Assembly (NCBI GenBank): GCA_036405815.1
Contig: DASWWX010000001.1
Location: 1 to 64,000, forward strand
Reading direction: 5' to 3'
DNA length: 64,000 bases
DNA from: Solimonas sp036405815
GTDB lineage: Bacteria; Pseudomonadota; Gammaproteobacteria; Nevskiales; Nevskiaceae
The notes under the pieces were generated by a model. The model worked only from the letters and a program-made list of their open reading frames with translations, had not been told where the DNA came from and made no database searches. Positions 16,978-26,409 of the stretch are shown one piece after another; the first letter of the stretch is position 1; every line of letters starts with the position of its first letter. A program made the translations under genes and the position numbers.

Positions 16978-18003
16978 TTATCGCGCCGCGGCTTCTCGCT
17001 CGCGGAACGCGCTCGGCGCACAGCCCTCCCAGCGGCGGAACGCGCGCGTGAAGCTGGACGTGTCGGCGAAACCAAGCAAGTAGGCGATCTCGCCGACGCT
17101 GTGCCGGCCGCCGCGCAGATACGAGTGCGCGAGGTCCCGGCGGGTCTGCGTCAGCAGCGCCGTGTAGCTGCTGCCCTCCTCCGCGAGCTTGCGCTGCAGG
17201 CTGCGCGAGGACAGGTGCAGCGCCACGGCGACGGCCGCCTCGCTGGGCTCGCCGGACGGCAGTTGCTCGGTCAGCACCGCCCGCACGCGCGCGACCAGAT
17301 TGTCGCGGTCGTGGCGTGCGAGATAGCGCAGCACGATCTCGTCGTTGTGTCGCGCCAGCTCCGGGTTGGCGCCTTCCAGGCGCTGTTCGAACAGCGCGCG
17401 CTCGAACACCAGCCGATTCTCGTCGGCGCCGAAGCACAGCGGTGCGCGAAACGCGCGCTCGAAGGCGGCGCGATTGCGAGGCGGCGGACGACACAGGGTG
17501 ACGGACACCGGCGCCGCGTCGCGCCGATAAAGACCGCGACACAGTCGCAGTAGCAGGTACGCGAACGCGTCCAGTGCCTGCGGTGCGATCACGGCCCGCG
17601 CCGGATCGACGTGCAGGATCAGCGTGAGATGCGCCGTGTCTTCGTCAAGCTGCAAATCGGCAGCATCGGTGACGATGCGGAAATAGCGCAGCAGGCGCTC
17701 GAACGCCTCTTTCAGCGTGCTGCTCGCCGCCAGCGAATAGCCCAGCGCGTGAAACGTGGTCTGACTGACGTGACGCGCCACGGTCAGGCCGAAGGCGTCG
17801 TCGCCGGTCGCGCGCACCGCCAGTTCCCACAGCCGCGTCGTCGCGGCCACCGGGTAGCGTGCATTGGGATCGTCCAGGCCGACCGGATCGAGCCCGGCTT
17901 CGGCGAACAGACGTGCGCTATCGACCTCGGCGGCATCCAGCGCCTTGCGGATGGCCTTGGCCCAGCTGGTCAGCGCGGTCGCGGTCGTCGGAGTTGGCGG
18001 CAT
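16978..18003 (-). CDS. AraC-family transcriptional regulator (second of a convergent pair)
   Basis: A 341-residue regulator with the same design as its neighbour: the N-terminal ligand domain (LTVARHVSQTTFHALGYSLAASSTLKEAF) and a C-terminal AraC domain (ALHLSSRSLQRKLAEEGSSY and EIAYLLGFADTSSFTRAFRRWEG). The two are related but clearly different in sequence, so this is an old duplication or two independent recruitments. Divergent to the fatty acid desaturase at 18094 across 90 bp, so that gene is its likely target. Confidence 0.92.
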   Translation of the reverse strand: MPPTPTTATALTSWAKAIRKALDAAEVDSARLFAEAGLDPVGLDDPNARYPVAATTRLWELAVRATGDDAFGLTVARHVSQTTFHALGYSLAASSTLKEAFERLLRYFRIVTDAADLQLDEDTAHLTLILHVDPARAVIAPQALDAFAYLLLRLCRGLYRRDAAPVSVTLCRPPPRNRAAFERAFRAPLCFGADENRLVFERALFEQRLEGANPELARHNDEIVLRYLARHDRDNLVARVRAVLTEQLPSGEPSEAAVAVALHLSSRSLQRKLAEEGSSYTALLTQTRRDLAHSYLRGGRHSVGEIAYLLGFADTSSFTRAFRRWEGCAPSAFREREAAAR

Positions 18004-18093
18004 CGGTCAAACGCTTGGCGGGATCGGTCGGGTGCCGGACGGGCTGCGCGTCTACAGTGCGGCGCATCATCATTGGAATGGCAGGAGCATGCG

Positions 18094-19164
18094 GTGAGCC
18101 CAACCCCCGTGGCAAGCGCGACGATGACCGACGCGCAGAAAACCGAACGTATCAAGGCCGTCGTGCTGAAAGCCGGCGCCGACCTGCGGCAGCGTCATCC
18201 TTGGCTGCTGCACCAGAACGCGATCGGCATGGCGATCCTGCTGTTTTCGCTCGCCGGCATGGCCGGCACCGCCTGGCTGTACCTGGCCGGCCACATCGCG
18301 TGGTGGGTCTGCCTGCCGGTCGTTGCGATCTTCGCCTCGTTCACGCACGAGCTGGAGCACGACCTGATCCACTGGATGTACTTCCGCAAGCAGCCGGTGC
18401 TGCATCACCTGATGATGGCACTGGTCTGGCTCGCACGGCCGAGCACGATCAACCCGTGGATCCGCCGCATCCTGCACTTCCGCCATCACAAGTACTCGGG
18501 CACCGAGAAGGACGCCGAGGAGCGCGGCATCACCAATGGCCGTACCTGGGGCCTGTCGCGCCTGCTGATGCTGGGCGACGCGACGCTGGCGCTGCTGCTG
18601 CGCGTGCCGCAGGCCAAGGACCGCAAGCACCGCCTGCTGCTGCTGATCGGCGGACCGATCGCCTACTTCCCGCTGGGCTGGATCTGCTGGGGCCTGTGGT
18701 ACGTGTTCCTCGGCTACCACGGCGCCAATGCGTTCGCGGCGCTGAGCGGCAGCGAGATCGCCTGGTCGGCCGCGACGCTGGCGCGCATGGAATGGATCAA
18801 TCCGCTGATCGTCGTCTGGATCGGCCCCAACGTGCTGCGCAGCTTCTGCCTGCACTTCGTCAGCAGCAACATGCACTACTACGGCGACGTCGAGGACGAC
18901 AACGTCATCCAGCAGACGCAGGTGCTGAACCCGTGGTGGATGACGCCGTTCCACCTGTTCTGCTTCAACTTCGGCTCCACGCACGCGATCCATCACTTCG
19001 TCGTGAAGGAGCCGTTCTACGTGCGCCAGTGGACTGCGAAGGAAGCGCACGCCGTGATGCGCGAGATGGGCGTGCGCTTCAACGACGTCGGCTCGTTCAC
19101 GCGCTCCAACCGCTGGACGCTGAAGCCTGGCGACGCCGCGCAGGGCGTGCCTGTCGCCGGCTAA
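18094..19164 (+). CDS. Membrane fatty acid desaturase family protein
   Basis: A 356-residue integral membrane di-iron enzyme. Hydrophobic spans lie around residues 42-80 and 175-215. The histidine boxes are HELEHD (85-90), HFRHHKYSG and HAIHHF, the HxxxH/HxxHH/HxxHH pattern. It should use O2 and electrons from a redox partner to desaturate or hydroxylate a lipid; the substrate is unknown. I choose the GTG at 18094 because AGGAG lies six bases upstream; the ATG at 18124 is the alternative. Divergent to the AraC gene at 18003. A GC-rich hairpin at 19185-19205 follows. Confidence 0.9.
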   Translation: MSPTPVASATMTDAQKTERIKAVVLKAGADLRQRHPWLLHQNAIGMAILLFSLAGMAGTAWLYLAGHIAWWVCLPVVAIFASFTHELEHDLIHWMYFRKQPVLHHLMMALVWLARPSTINPWIRRILHFRHHKYSGTEKDAEERGITNGRTWGLSRLLMLGDATLALLLRVPQAKDRKHRLLLLIGGPIAYFPLGWICWGLWYVFLGYHGANAFAALSGSEIAWSAATLARMEWINPLIVVWIGPNVLRSFCLHFVSSNMHYYGDVEDDNVIQQTQVLNPWWMTPFHLFCFNFGSTHAIHHFVVKEPFYVRQWTAKEAHAVMREMGVRFNDVGSFTRSNRWTLKPGDAAQGVPVAG

Positions 19165-19184
19165 AGACCTTTGCCGCAACGCCC

Positions 19185-19205
19185 GCCCGGCCCTGGCGGC
19201 CGGGC
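19185..19205. other. GC-rich hairpin after the desaturase gene
   Basis: GCCCGGCC-CTGGC-GGCCGGGC, 20 bp past the stop codon. There is no T run, so it is either a weak terminator or an mRNA-stabilising stem. Confidence 0.4.
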
Positions 19206-19269
19206 GATGGCGCATTTCAGTGAACAGTCGTACACTTTCCGCATCCTGAAGCCTGGGGGTGTACGGCAA

Positions 19270-20550
19270 ATGACGACGACGACAGCGGTGGCGGTACGGC
19301 CGGCCCGGGTCCATGACACCGAATGGCGCCGCTGGCGCGGCGCGCTGGATCTTTCCGGCCGCGCCTTCGACCAGTTGACGACGCGTGCCCACGAGTGGCA
19401 CCGCGCGATTTCCGATGTCCCCTTTTCCGGCCTGCAGCGCGTCCCCGGCCTGCGCGAAGGCGCGGCGCCGACGCGGCTGGTCCACGACGGCATCACCGAC
19501 GGCGTCTACACCGCCGTGCGTCTCAGCGGCGCGGCACTGTTCGGCGGCATCGTGCAGGTGATGAAAGCGGTGGAGCGCAGCGCGCTGGCGCCGCAGACGC
19601 TGGCGACGCGCAGCGTCAACGGCACGCGCCTGGTGTCCGCGATCAGCGGTCTGGTCGGCGACGACATGGCCACGCGCCGCAACCCGCTGACACCACGCCT
19701 GGGCTTCTACCGCGACAACGCGCGCCTGTCGCTGACGCAGGATGCGCTGGCCAGCGCATTCCCGCGGGCGAGTTCAAGACTCGTCGTGTTCGCGCACGGC
19801 CTGTGCTGCGACGAGCACGTCTGGTCGATGTACCGCGACCAGGCGCCGGCGGACGCACCGGATTACGCCACCAATTTTTCCGCGCGCGGCTATACGCCCT
19901 TGTTCCTGCGCTACAACAGCGGCCTGCACATCTCGCAGAACGGCCGCGGTTTCTCGCGCGCGCTGGAACGGCTCGTCGCCGCCTGGCCGGTGCCGGTCAC
20001 CGAGATCGTGCTGGTCGGCCACAGCATGGGCGGCCTCGTCGCCCGCGCCGCCGCGCACAGCGGCGCCTTGCATGACGCACGGTGGGTGCGCCACGTCTCG
20101 CGCGTGTTCTGCATCGGCACGCCGCACCTGGGCGCGCCGCTGGAGCAGGTCGTCCACATCGGTGTCGAGAGGATGGAACGCTACGCGCTGACGCGTCCGC
20201 TCGCACGCATCCTCAAGCTGCGCTCCGCCGGCATCAAGGACCTGCGCCACGGCGCGACGCACGATCGCGACTGGCGCGGCCGCGACCTGCATGCGCTCGG
20301 CGACGCCACACGCGAACAGATCGGCCGCATCAAAGGCGCGCGCTATCATTTCATCGGCAGCACGCTGGGCAGCGCGCTCGACGACCGCCTCAGCCGCACG
20401 ATCGGCGACGGCCTGGTGAACTTCCCCAGTTCGGTCGCACATGAACTCGCCGACGCCGACAGTGCGACGCTGACGCGCCTGCATCATGTGCGGCTGGTCA
20501 ATCACCCGCAGGTGTGGGACTGGATCGAAAACCGGCTGCAGGCCGGCTGA
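19270..20550 (+). CDS. Alpha/beta hydrolase (lipase/PGAP1-like)
   Basis: A 426-residue protein. An N-terminal region without a known motif (residues 1-165) precedes a hydrolase domain with the oxyanion motif VVFAHGLCCDEHVW, the nucleophile elbow VGHSMGGLV and FCIGTPHLGAPLEQVV, as in triacylglycerol lipases and PGAP1-like esterases. No signal peptide is seen. The start is uncertain: the ATG at 19270 follows GGGGGTG, and an in-frame ATG at 19207 is possible. It sits downstream of the desaturase, so both may act on membrane lipid or storage ester. Convergent with dusB, four bases apart. Confidence 0.85.
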   Translation: MTTTTAVAVRPARVHDTEWRRWRGALDLSGRAFDQLTTRAHEWHRAISDVPFSGLQRVPGLREGAAPTRLVHDGITDGVYTAVRLSGAALFGGIVQVMKAVERSALAPQTLATRSVNGTRLVSAISGLVGDDMATRRNPLTPRLGFYRDNARLSLTQDALASAFPRASSRLVVFAHGLCCDEHVWSMYRDQAPADAPDYATNFSARGYTPLFLRYNSGLHISQNGRGFSRALERLVAAWPVPVTEIVLVGHSMGGLVARAAAHSGALHDARWVRHVSRVFCIGTPHLGAPLEQVVHIGVERMERYALTRPLARILKLRSAGIKDLRHGATHDRDWRGRDLHALGDATREQIGRIKGARYHFIGSTLGSALDDRLSRTIGDGLVNFPSSVAHELADADSATLTRLHHVRLVNHPQVWDWIENRLQAG

Positions 20551-20554
20551 GGAT

Positions 20555-21553
20555 TCAGGCAGCGAGTGCGGCGTCGGCTGCTTGGTCAGCTGCGTCGCCG
20601 GCGAAGAACGCTTCGACCGCTGCACGCTGCTGCGCGGCGTCGGTGACGCGGTTAACGGAGGCCCAGAACGCCTCGCTGCCCGCATGATCCTGGCAGTACC
20701 ACTGGATGTGCTTGCGCGCGACGCGCAAGCCCTTGCCCTCGCCATAGAACGCATACAGCGCGTCGAGGTGCTCCAGCAGCCAGTGACGGATCTCGAAACG
20801 AGTCGGCGCGGCCAGCGTCTCGCCGGTGGCCAGGAAGTGCGCGATCTCGCGGAACACCCACGGCCGACCCTGCGCAGCGCGGCCGACCATCACCGCGTCG
20901 GCGCCGGTGGCCTGCAGCACGGCCCGCGCCTTCTGCGGCGAATCGACGTCGCCATTGGCGATCACCGGGATGCGCACGGCCTGCTTGATCGCGGCAATGG
21001 TCTCGTATTCGGCCGCGCCTTCGTAATGTTCTTCACGCGTGCGGCCGTGCACCGCGAGCGCCTGGATGCCGCAGTCCTCGGCCAGGCGGGCAATGACGGT
21101 ACCGTTGCGCGTCGCACGGGTGTAGCCGGTGCGGATCTTCAGCGTTACCGGCACGTCCACCGCGCGCACGACCGCATCGAGGATACGCGCGACCAGCGGC
21201 TCGTCGCGCAGCAGTGCACTGCCGGCATCGACACGGCACACCTTCTTGGCCGGACACCCCATGTTGATGTCGATGATCTGCGCACCCTGCTCGACGTTGA
21301 AGCGCGCGGCGGCGGCCATCTGCGCCGGATCGTAGCCGGCGATCTGTACCGAGATCGGGCCGGGCTCGCCGGCATGATCGCGACGCAGCCGCGATTTCTC
21401 GGTGTCCCAGAGCGAGGCATCCGACGTCGTCATCTCGGACACGGCCAGCCCTGCGCCGAGGCGCCGGCAGAGCTGCCGGAACGGGCGGTCGGTGACGCCC
21501 GCCATCGGGGCGAGCACCAGCGGCGGGTCGAAGCGGTAGGGACCGATCTGCAT
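20555..21553 (-). CDS. dusB: tRNA-dihydrouridine synthase B
   Basis: A 332-residue FMN-dependent enzyme reducing uridine to dihydrouridine in tRNA. Family motifs are APMAGVTDRPFRQLCRRLGA, the active-site segment INMGCPAKKVCR with the catalytic Cys, TLKIRTG, VHGRTRE and ANGDVDSPQKA with MVGRAAQGRPW, closest to E. coli DusB. The ATG at 21553 begins MQIGPYRFDPPLVLAPM, the family N terminus; the longer frame adds Arg-rich non-family sequence. In enterobacteria dusB is followed by fis; here it is not. Confidence 0.94.
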   Translation of the reverse strand: MQIGPYRFDPPLVLAPMAGVTDRPFRQLCRRLGAGLAVSEMTTSDASLWDTEKSRLRRDHAGEPGPISVQIAGYDPAQMAAAARFNVEQGAQIIDINMGCPAKKVCRVDAGSALLRDEPLVARILDAVVRAVDVPVTLKIRTGYTRATRNGTVIARLAEDCGIQALAVHGRTREEHYEGAAEYETIAAIKQAVRIPVIANGDVDSPQKARAVLQATGADAVMVGRAAQGRPWVFREIAHFLATGETLAAPTRFEIRHWLLEHLDALYAFYGEGKGLRVARKHIQWYCQDHAGSEAFWASVNRVTDAAQQRAAVEAFFAGDAADQAADAALAA

Positions 21554-21599
21554 GGGGCGTATTGTCGCCGACCCCCGAGGTCCGGCGTCGCGCCGCCCG

Positions 21600-22559
21600 T
21601 CAGGGCGCCAGGATGCCCAGGGCGTGCGTACGGGTCGCCGGCGGCAGCGTCGCCATGACACGGCGGTCGTGCGCCGGCACGATGATCAGTTCCGGCGCCG
21701 CCTTGTGCAGCAGGTGCAAGTGCGACAGCGCGGCGCGCACGCCAGCGGCATCCTCGTCGGCCCACCAGCGTGACAGCCACGGGCGCTCCGCCGGCAGCTC
21801 CACGCCTTCGCGCTGCCAAGCGAGGTCGCCGATCAGCGCGTGACTCTTGCCGTCGGGGGTGTGGATGAAGGCGATCGTCGAACCGGGCGTATGGCCACCC
21901 GCCGGAACCAGCACGACAGTGCCGTCGCCAAACACGTCATGGCTGCGCGCAAAGCCCCAGTACGGACCGCTGTCATAACGGAATGTGCGGTAATTGAGCG
22001 CGCCCAGTTCGCGCGCCACCCGTGTCGCGCTACCACCGTGATCGATGAAGGCACGCTCCTCCTCGCTGAGCCATACCGGCACGCCCGGCAGATCGGCGAG
22101 ACCGGAGACATGGTCCGCGTGCGCATGGGTCAGCACGACGCCGGCGAGCTTGGTTAACGGCAGACTGGCGCCGGCCAGCTGGTCCGCCACCGCGCCCGCC
22201 GGATCGACCCGGAAGTCCGACAGGACACGCAGCAGCGCCGGTCGTCGCTCGACATGCTGGCGGGCCTCGCGGCCGAATCCGGCGTCAAACAGCAGCACGC
22301 CCTGCGGATGCTCGACGATGACCACGTCCATGCCGAACTCGCGACGCTCCCAACCGCCGCCTCGCCAGGCAAACAGGGCGCGCGCCCTGACCGACCCGGT
22401 ATGGATCACCCCCAAGCGCATGTCGGCCGGCGGATTCGGTGTCACCAGCCGCAGTTCGGCGGCCGTCGTGGTGACGACGATCGGGCGCGGCTGGAAACTC
22501 CAGGCCAGCGCGCCGATCGCCGCCGCCGCCGCGAGCAGCAGCGCGAACCCGATCCGCAT
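21600..22559 (-). CDS. MBL-fold metallo-hydrolase with N-terminal signal/anchor
   Basis: A 319-residue metallo-beta-lactamase-fold hydrolase. Residues 1-22 are a hydrophobic signal or anchor, so it is probably exported. The zinc-binding motif THAHADH lies near residue 147, with VPAGGHTPGS, LIGDLAW and VPAHD further on. The arrangement resembles lactonase-like MBL enzymes (AHL lactonases), but that activity is only a guess. The start lies two bases past the stop codon of the acyl-CoA dehydrogenase gene, so the two are translationally close and co-transcribed. Confidence 0.88.
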   Translation of the reverse strand: MRIGFALLLAAAAAIGALAWSFQPRPIVVTTTAAELRLVTPNPPADMRLGVIHTGSVRARALFAWRGGGWERREFGMDVVIVEHPQGVLLFDAGFGREARQHVERRPALLRVLSDFRVDPAGAVADQLAGASLPLTKLAGVVLTHAHADHVSGLADLPGVPVWLSEEERAFIDHGGSATRVARELGALNYRTFRYDSGPYWGFARSHDVFGDGTVVLVPAGGHTPGSTIAFIHTPDGKSHALIGDLAWQREGVELPAERPWLSRWWADEDAAGVRAALSHLHLLHKAAPELIIVPAHDRRVMATLPPATRTHALGILAP

Positions 22560-22561
22560 CC

Positions 22562-24358
22562 TCAGAAGGCCTCCAGCGGCATCGTCAGGCAGGTGTCGTC
22601 CAGCGTCATCAACTGCTGCGCCTGTGTTGCCGCCTTCGGCAATTCATAACGGAAGAAGTAGCGGCAGGCCCGCAGCTTGCCTTCGTAGAACGCACTATCG
22701 CTGCCCGCGGCGGGCAGCGCGCGCTGCGCCACCAGCGCCTGCTGCAACCAGACCCAGGCCATCGTCGTGTGGCCGAGCATCTCCAGATACAGATGGGCGT
22801 TGGCCAGGAACAGGTCGACCTTGCCCTGCATCGCTGTCTGGCCCAGCGTCATCGTCACCTGCGCCGCGGTATCGCCCGCACGCTTCAGTGCCTCGGCGTA
22901 CTCGGCCAACTCCGGCACCGCCTGCGCCGCCGCCACTGTTTCGCCGAAGCGACCGAGCAGCGCGCGCAGGGCGGCGCCGCTGTGCATCGTCACCTTGCGG
23001 CCCAGCAGGTCCAGACCCTGGATGCCGTTGGTGCCTTCGTGAATCGGATTGAGGCGGTTGTCGCGGTAGTAGCGCTCGACCGGATAGTCGCGCGTATAGC
23101 CGTAGCCCCCGAGGATCTGGATCGCGAGCTTGTTCGCCTCCAGACAGAATTCGCTGGGCCAGGCCTTGGCCATCGGGGTCAGGATTTCCAGCAATAGATG
23201 CAGGCCCTCCTTGACCTTCGCGTCCTCGGCGACCGTTGCCTCATCGACCAGCTTGGCGCAGTACAGGCACAGCGCCAGACCGCCCTCCACGTAGGCTTTC
23301 TGCTGCAACAGCATGCGCCGCACATCGGTGTGCTCGATGATCGGCACTGGCTTGCTGTTCGGATCCTTGTTGCTGGCGGGGCGGCCCTGCGGGCGGTTGC
23401 GCGCGTAATCGAGCGAGAACTGGTAGCCGGCGTAACCGATCGCAGATGCCCCCATGCCGACGCCGATGCGGGCCTCGTTCATCATGTGGAACATGCAGGC
23501 CAGGCCCTGGTTCGGCTGGCCGACCAGTTCGCCGACACAAGCCTCCTGCTCACCGAAGTTCAGCACCGTGTTGGTGGTACCGCGATAACCCATTTTGTGA
23601 TTGAGCCCCGCCAATCGCACGCCGTTGCGTGCACCGAGGCTGCCGTCGTCGTTGACATGGAACTTGGGCACGATGAACAGCGAAATGCCCTTCACGCCCG
23701 CCGGCGCACCTTCGATGCGTGCCAGCACCAGATGCACGATGTTTTCCGACAGTTCGTGCTCGCCGCCAGAGATCCACATCTTGTTGCCGACGATGCGATA
23801 CGTGCCATCGGCCTGCGCGACGGCCTTGGTCTTGATGTCGCCCAGCGAGGACCCCGCCTGCGGCTCCGACAGGCACATCGTGCCGAAGAAGCGGCCGGCC
23901 AGCATCGGCTGCATGTAACGCGCCCGTTGCTCAGGCGTGCCATGCACGCGCAGCAGATTGGCCGCAGCGGCGGTCAGGAACGGGTAACCCGACGTGCCCG
24001 GATTGGCCGCCAGGAACAGCGCCGCGCAGGCCTGCGCGATCGTGTACGGCAGCTGCAGCCCGCCATGCTCCGCGTCGAAGGCTGCCGACAGAAAGCCGCC
24101 CTCGATGTAGGCGTCCAGCGCCTGCTTGACCTCGGGCAACAAATGCACGCGCTCGCCATCGAAAGTCGGCTCCTGCGCATCCAGCGCCGCGGCATGCGGC
24201 AGGAACTTGTCCTCGGCCAGCCGCGTTGCGGCGCCGATCACTTCGTCGAACGTGGCGCGGTCGTGCATCGAGAATCGCGCGGCCTGCGTAAGACGGCTGA
24301 CGTCCAGCCATTCATGCAACAAAAAATCCAGATCGCGACGGCTAATCAGTTGTGGCAC
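22562..24358 (-). CDS. Acyl-CoA dehydrogenase (long DmdC/FadE-like type)
   Basis: A 598-residue FAD enzyme for alpha,beta-dehydrogenation of acyl-CoA thioesters. Motifs are CLSEPQAGSSLGDIKT, MWISGGEH, the FAD/CoA segment GYGYTRDYPVERYYRD and IHEGTNGIQ, whose Glu is the expected catalytic base. The C-terminal extension of about 130 residues is typical of the ~600-residue group annotated as 3-methylmercaptopropionyl-CoA dehydrogenase-like; true substrate unknown. GTG at 24358 is chosen: GGGGAAG lies five bases upstream and MPQLISRRDLDFLLHEWLDV fits the family N terminus. A much longer upstream frame (to 25222) is antisense to the hydrolase gene. Coupled to the MBL hydrolase downstream. Confidence 0.93.
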   Translation of the reverse strand: MPQLISRRDLDFLLHEWLDVSRLTQAARFSMHDRATFDEVIGAATRLAEDKFLPHAAALDAQEPTFDGERVHLLPEVKQALDAYIEGGFLSAAFDAEHGGLQLPYTIAQACAALFLAANPGTSGYPFLTAAAANLLRVHGTPEQRARYMQPMLAGRFFGTMCLSEPQAGSSLGDIKTKAVAQADGTYRIVGNKMWISGGEHELSENIVHLVLARIEGAPAGVKGISLFIVPKFHVNDDGSLGARNGVRLAGLNHKMGYRGTTNTVLNFGEQEACVGELVGQPNQGLACMFHMMNEARIGVGMGASAIGYAGYQFSLDYARNRPQGRPASNKDPNSKPVPIIEHTDVRRMLLQQKAYVEGGLALCLYCAKLVDEATVAEDAKVKEGLHLLLEILTPMAKAWPSEFCLEANKLAIQILGGYGYTRDYPVERYYRDNRLNPIHEGTNGIQGLDLLGRKVTMHSGAALRALLGRFGETVAAAQAVPELAEYAEALKRAGDTAAQVTMTLGQTAMQGKVDLFLANAHLYLEMLGHTTMAWVWLQQALVAQRALPAAGSDSAFYEGKLRACRYFFRYELPKAATQAQQLMTLDDTCLTMPLEAF

Positions 24359-24454
24359 AGCGACTTCCCCAGAAAAATTGTGGTGCCGCACGCTACGCGC
24401 GGCACCAAGCCCGCGCAAGCCGCCATAATGCGGTGCATTGCCTACGAGTCCGCC

Positions 24455-25165
24455 ATGTCCGCCGACACCGCCGATCCCGTCGCCCGTCCTGCGCCTCATC
24501 TGCTGCTGGCGGAGACTCGCCTGTGGCCCGAACTGGCGCTGCATGCACTGAGCGCACGCCGACTCGCCGCCGGGCTGCCGCGCGGCGACGGCCATGCCGT
24601 TCTGGTCGTACCGGGCTTCGGCGCTGGCGATCTGGCCACCGCGCCGCTGCGGCGCGTACTGACACGCATCGGCTACGCCGCCTATGGGTGGGATCAGGGT
24701 CGCAATCTGGGTATGCGCCCGGCACTGAAGCAGGCCCTGGGCCTGCGCCTGCACAAGCTCGCCGATCGCCATGGCCCGGTCAGCCTCATCGGCTGGAGCC
24801 TGGGCGGCGTCTATGTTCGAGAAATGGCGCGGCATGCGCCCGAACAGGTGCGCCGCGTCATCACCCTCGGCAGCCCGATCAACGAGCGCCCGGACGCCAA
24901 CAACCTGATGCCGCTGTTCCAGCTCATCAACCGCGGACGGCCGATCAAGACCGACCTCGAGGGTTTCCGCAAACGCATCGCACCGCCGCCCGTCCCGTGC
25001 ACCGCGATCTACACCCGCAGCGACGGCATCGTCGCCTGGCGCTGCTGCCGGGAGCCGGAGGCGCCGAATACCGAGAACGTCGAGGTTCGGGGCAGCCACA
25101 TGGGCCTGGTCTACAACGCGCAGGCGATCCGCGCGATCGCTGAACGCCTGGCGCGACCCGTCTGA
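24455..25165 (+). CDS. Alpha/beta hydrolase
   Basis: A 236-residue hydrolase with VLVVPGFGAGDLAT (oxyanion region), the nucleophile elbow IGWSLGGVYV and a late EVRGSHMGLV carrying the presumed catalytic His. The elbow fits G-x-S-x-G. It resembles short lipase/esterase-like proteins; substrate unknown. Starts at ATG 24455 or 24428 are both possible without a strong ribosome site. Divergent from the acyl-CoA dehydrogenase and followed at 37 bp by a diguanylate cyclase. Confidence 0.83.
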   Translation: MSADTADPVARPAPHLLLAETRLWPELALHALSARRLAAGLPRGDGHAVLVVPGFGAGDLATAPLRRVLTRIGYAAYGWDQGRNLGMRPALKQALGLRLHKLADRHGPVSLIGWSLGGVYVREMARHAPEQVRRVITLGSPINERPDANNLMPLFQLINRGRPIKTDLEGFRKRIAPPPVPCTAIYTRSDGIVAWRCCREPEAPNTENVEVRGSHMGLVYNAQAIRAIAERLARPV

Positions 25166-25202
25166 TCCCCCCGGCCCCGTCAGCCCCGACGCGAGACGCG
25201 CC

Positions 25203-26384
25203 ATGACCCTCGACACGCGCACGCTGTATGCGACCGTCGTGCTGGCCTACGGCATCTTCGGCCTGCTGCAATTGGCCATGTGGCGCCTGCGCGGCTCAGA
25301 ACGGGCCATGCTGTTCTGGGGCCTGTCCAATCTCTGCTGCGCGGCCGGCGCTTACCTGCAGAGCCTGCGCGACTTCGTACCGGACGTGATCGCGGTGTCT
25401 TTTTCCAACGCCATCACGCTGGTCGGCTACGGCCTGATGTGGGCGGGCCTCAGGCGCTTCGCCGGTCAACCGGTGCCCTGGCTGCCGGTGTGGCTGATCC
25501 CGCTGGCGGTCTTCGCGCTGTACACCGGCTCCGCGGCGCTGCGCGACAACATCGCCGCGCGCATGGGCGTGTTCATCCTGCTGTTCCTGCTGTTCTGCCT
25601 TGCGTGCTACCGCGACGCGCTCGTTGCGCAACGCCGCGAAGTGCTGCTGATGCGCCGCATCGCCATGATGGCGTTCCTCGCCTCCGCGCTGGTCATGATG
25701 GCGCGCGCGGTGCTGCTGGCGTTCTTCCCGCTCAGCGAAGGTTCCCATTTCGCGCCCAGCGCATTGCTGTCGACCACCGCGCTCCTGCTGCTATCGCTGA
25801 TCCTGGTGTGGAACCTGACGATCATGCTGATGACCAGCGAACGTCTGGAAAACCGCCTGCGCGAAACCGCCTATCAGGATTCGCTGACCGCGATCCTCAA
25901 CCGCGCCGGCTTTCGCTCGCTGGCACCGCGACTGGTGGAACGCTGCCGACGAGACCGACGCGCCGTCGCCGTACTGTTGATGGACCTCGACCACTTCAAG
26001 AGCGTCAACGACCGCTACGGCCATGAAGCCGGCGACCGGCGACTGCGCGCTTTCGCCGAGGCCACGCAGCCCGCGATCCGCGCCGGCGACCTGCTGGCCC
26101 GCTACGGCGGCGACGAGTTCTGCACGGTACTGCCCGACACCACCCTCGACGATGCCGCGCACGTCGCCGAACGAATTCGTGAAAGCTTCGAACGGCAGAA
26201 GCTCTTCTACGAGGGACAGGAGATCGCGACGACCGTCAGTATCGGCGTCGCACAGGTGCATCACCCGGACGAGTCGCTGGACGATGCCATTGCCCGCGCC
26301 GACCGCGCGCTGTACGAAGCCAAGCGCGGCGGCCGTAACCGCGTGCAGACGGCGCCCCCCACGCCACCGGTGAGCACGACCTGA
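25203..26384 (+). CDS. Membrane-bound diguanylate cyclase (GGDEF)
   Basis: A 393-residue protein. The N-terminal 210 residues hold about six or seven hydrophobic spans with no known sensor motif. The C-terminal GGDEF domain has ARYGGDEFCTVLP (GGDEF at about 302-306) and the substrate helix LDHFKSVNDRYGHEAGD. An RxxD inhibitory site (RAGD) sits five residues before GGDEF, so product feedback by c-di-GMP is expected. It makes c-di-GMP from two GTP. Convergent with the Ap4A-phosphorylase-like gene. Confidence 0.93.
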   Translation: MTLDTRTLYATVVLAYGIFGLLQLAMWRLRGSERAMLFWGLSNLCCAAGAYLQSLRDFVPDVIAVSFSNAITLVGYGLMWAGLRRFAGQPVPWLPVWLIPLAVFALYTGSAALRDNIAARMGVFILLFLLFCLACYRDALVAQRREVLLMRRIAMMAFLASALVMMARAVLLAFFPLSEGSHFAPSALLSTTALLLLSLILVWNLTIMLMTSERLENRLRETAYQDSLTAILNRAGFRSLAPRLVERCRRDRRAVAVLLMDLDHFKSVNDRYGHEAGDRRLRAFAEATQPAIRAGDLLARYGGDEFCTVLPDTTLDDAAHVAERIRESFERQKLFYEGQEIATTVSIGVAQVHHPDESLDDAIARADRALYEAKRGGRNRVQTAPPTPPVSTT

Positions 26385-26409
26385 CACCCGGTCAGCGCCC
26401 GGCGTCGGC

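Noticed and set aside
19228..19263. GTACAC and GTGTAC inverted pair upstream of the lipase-like gene
   Set aside because: The six-base arms are about 24 bases apart and match chance expectation.
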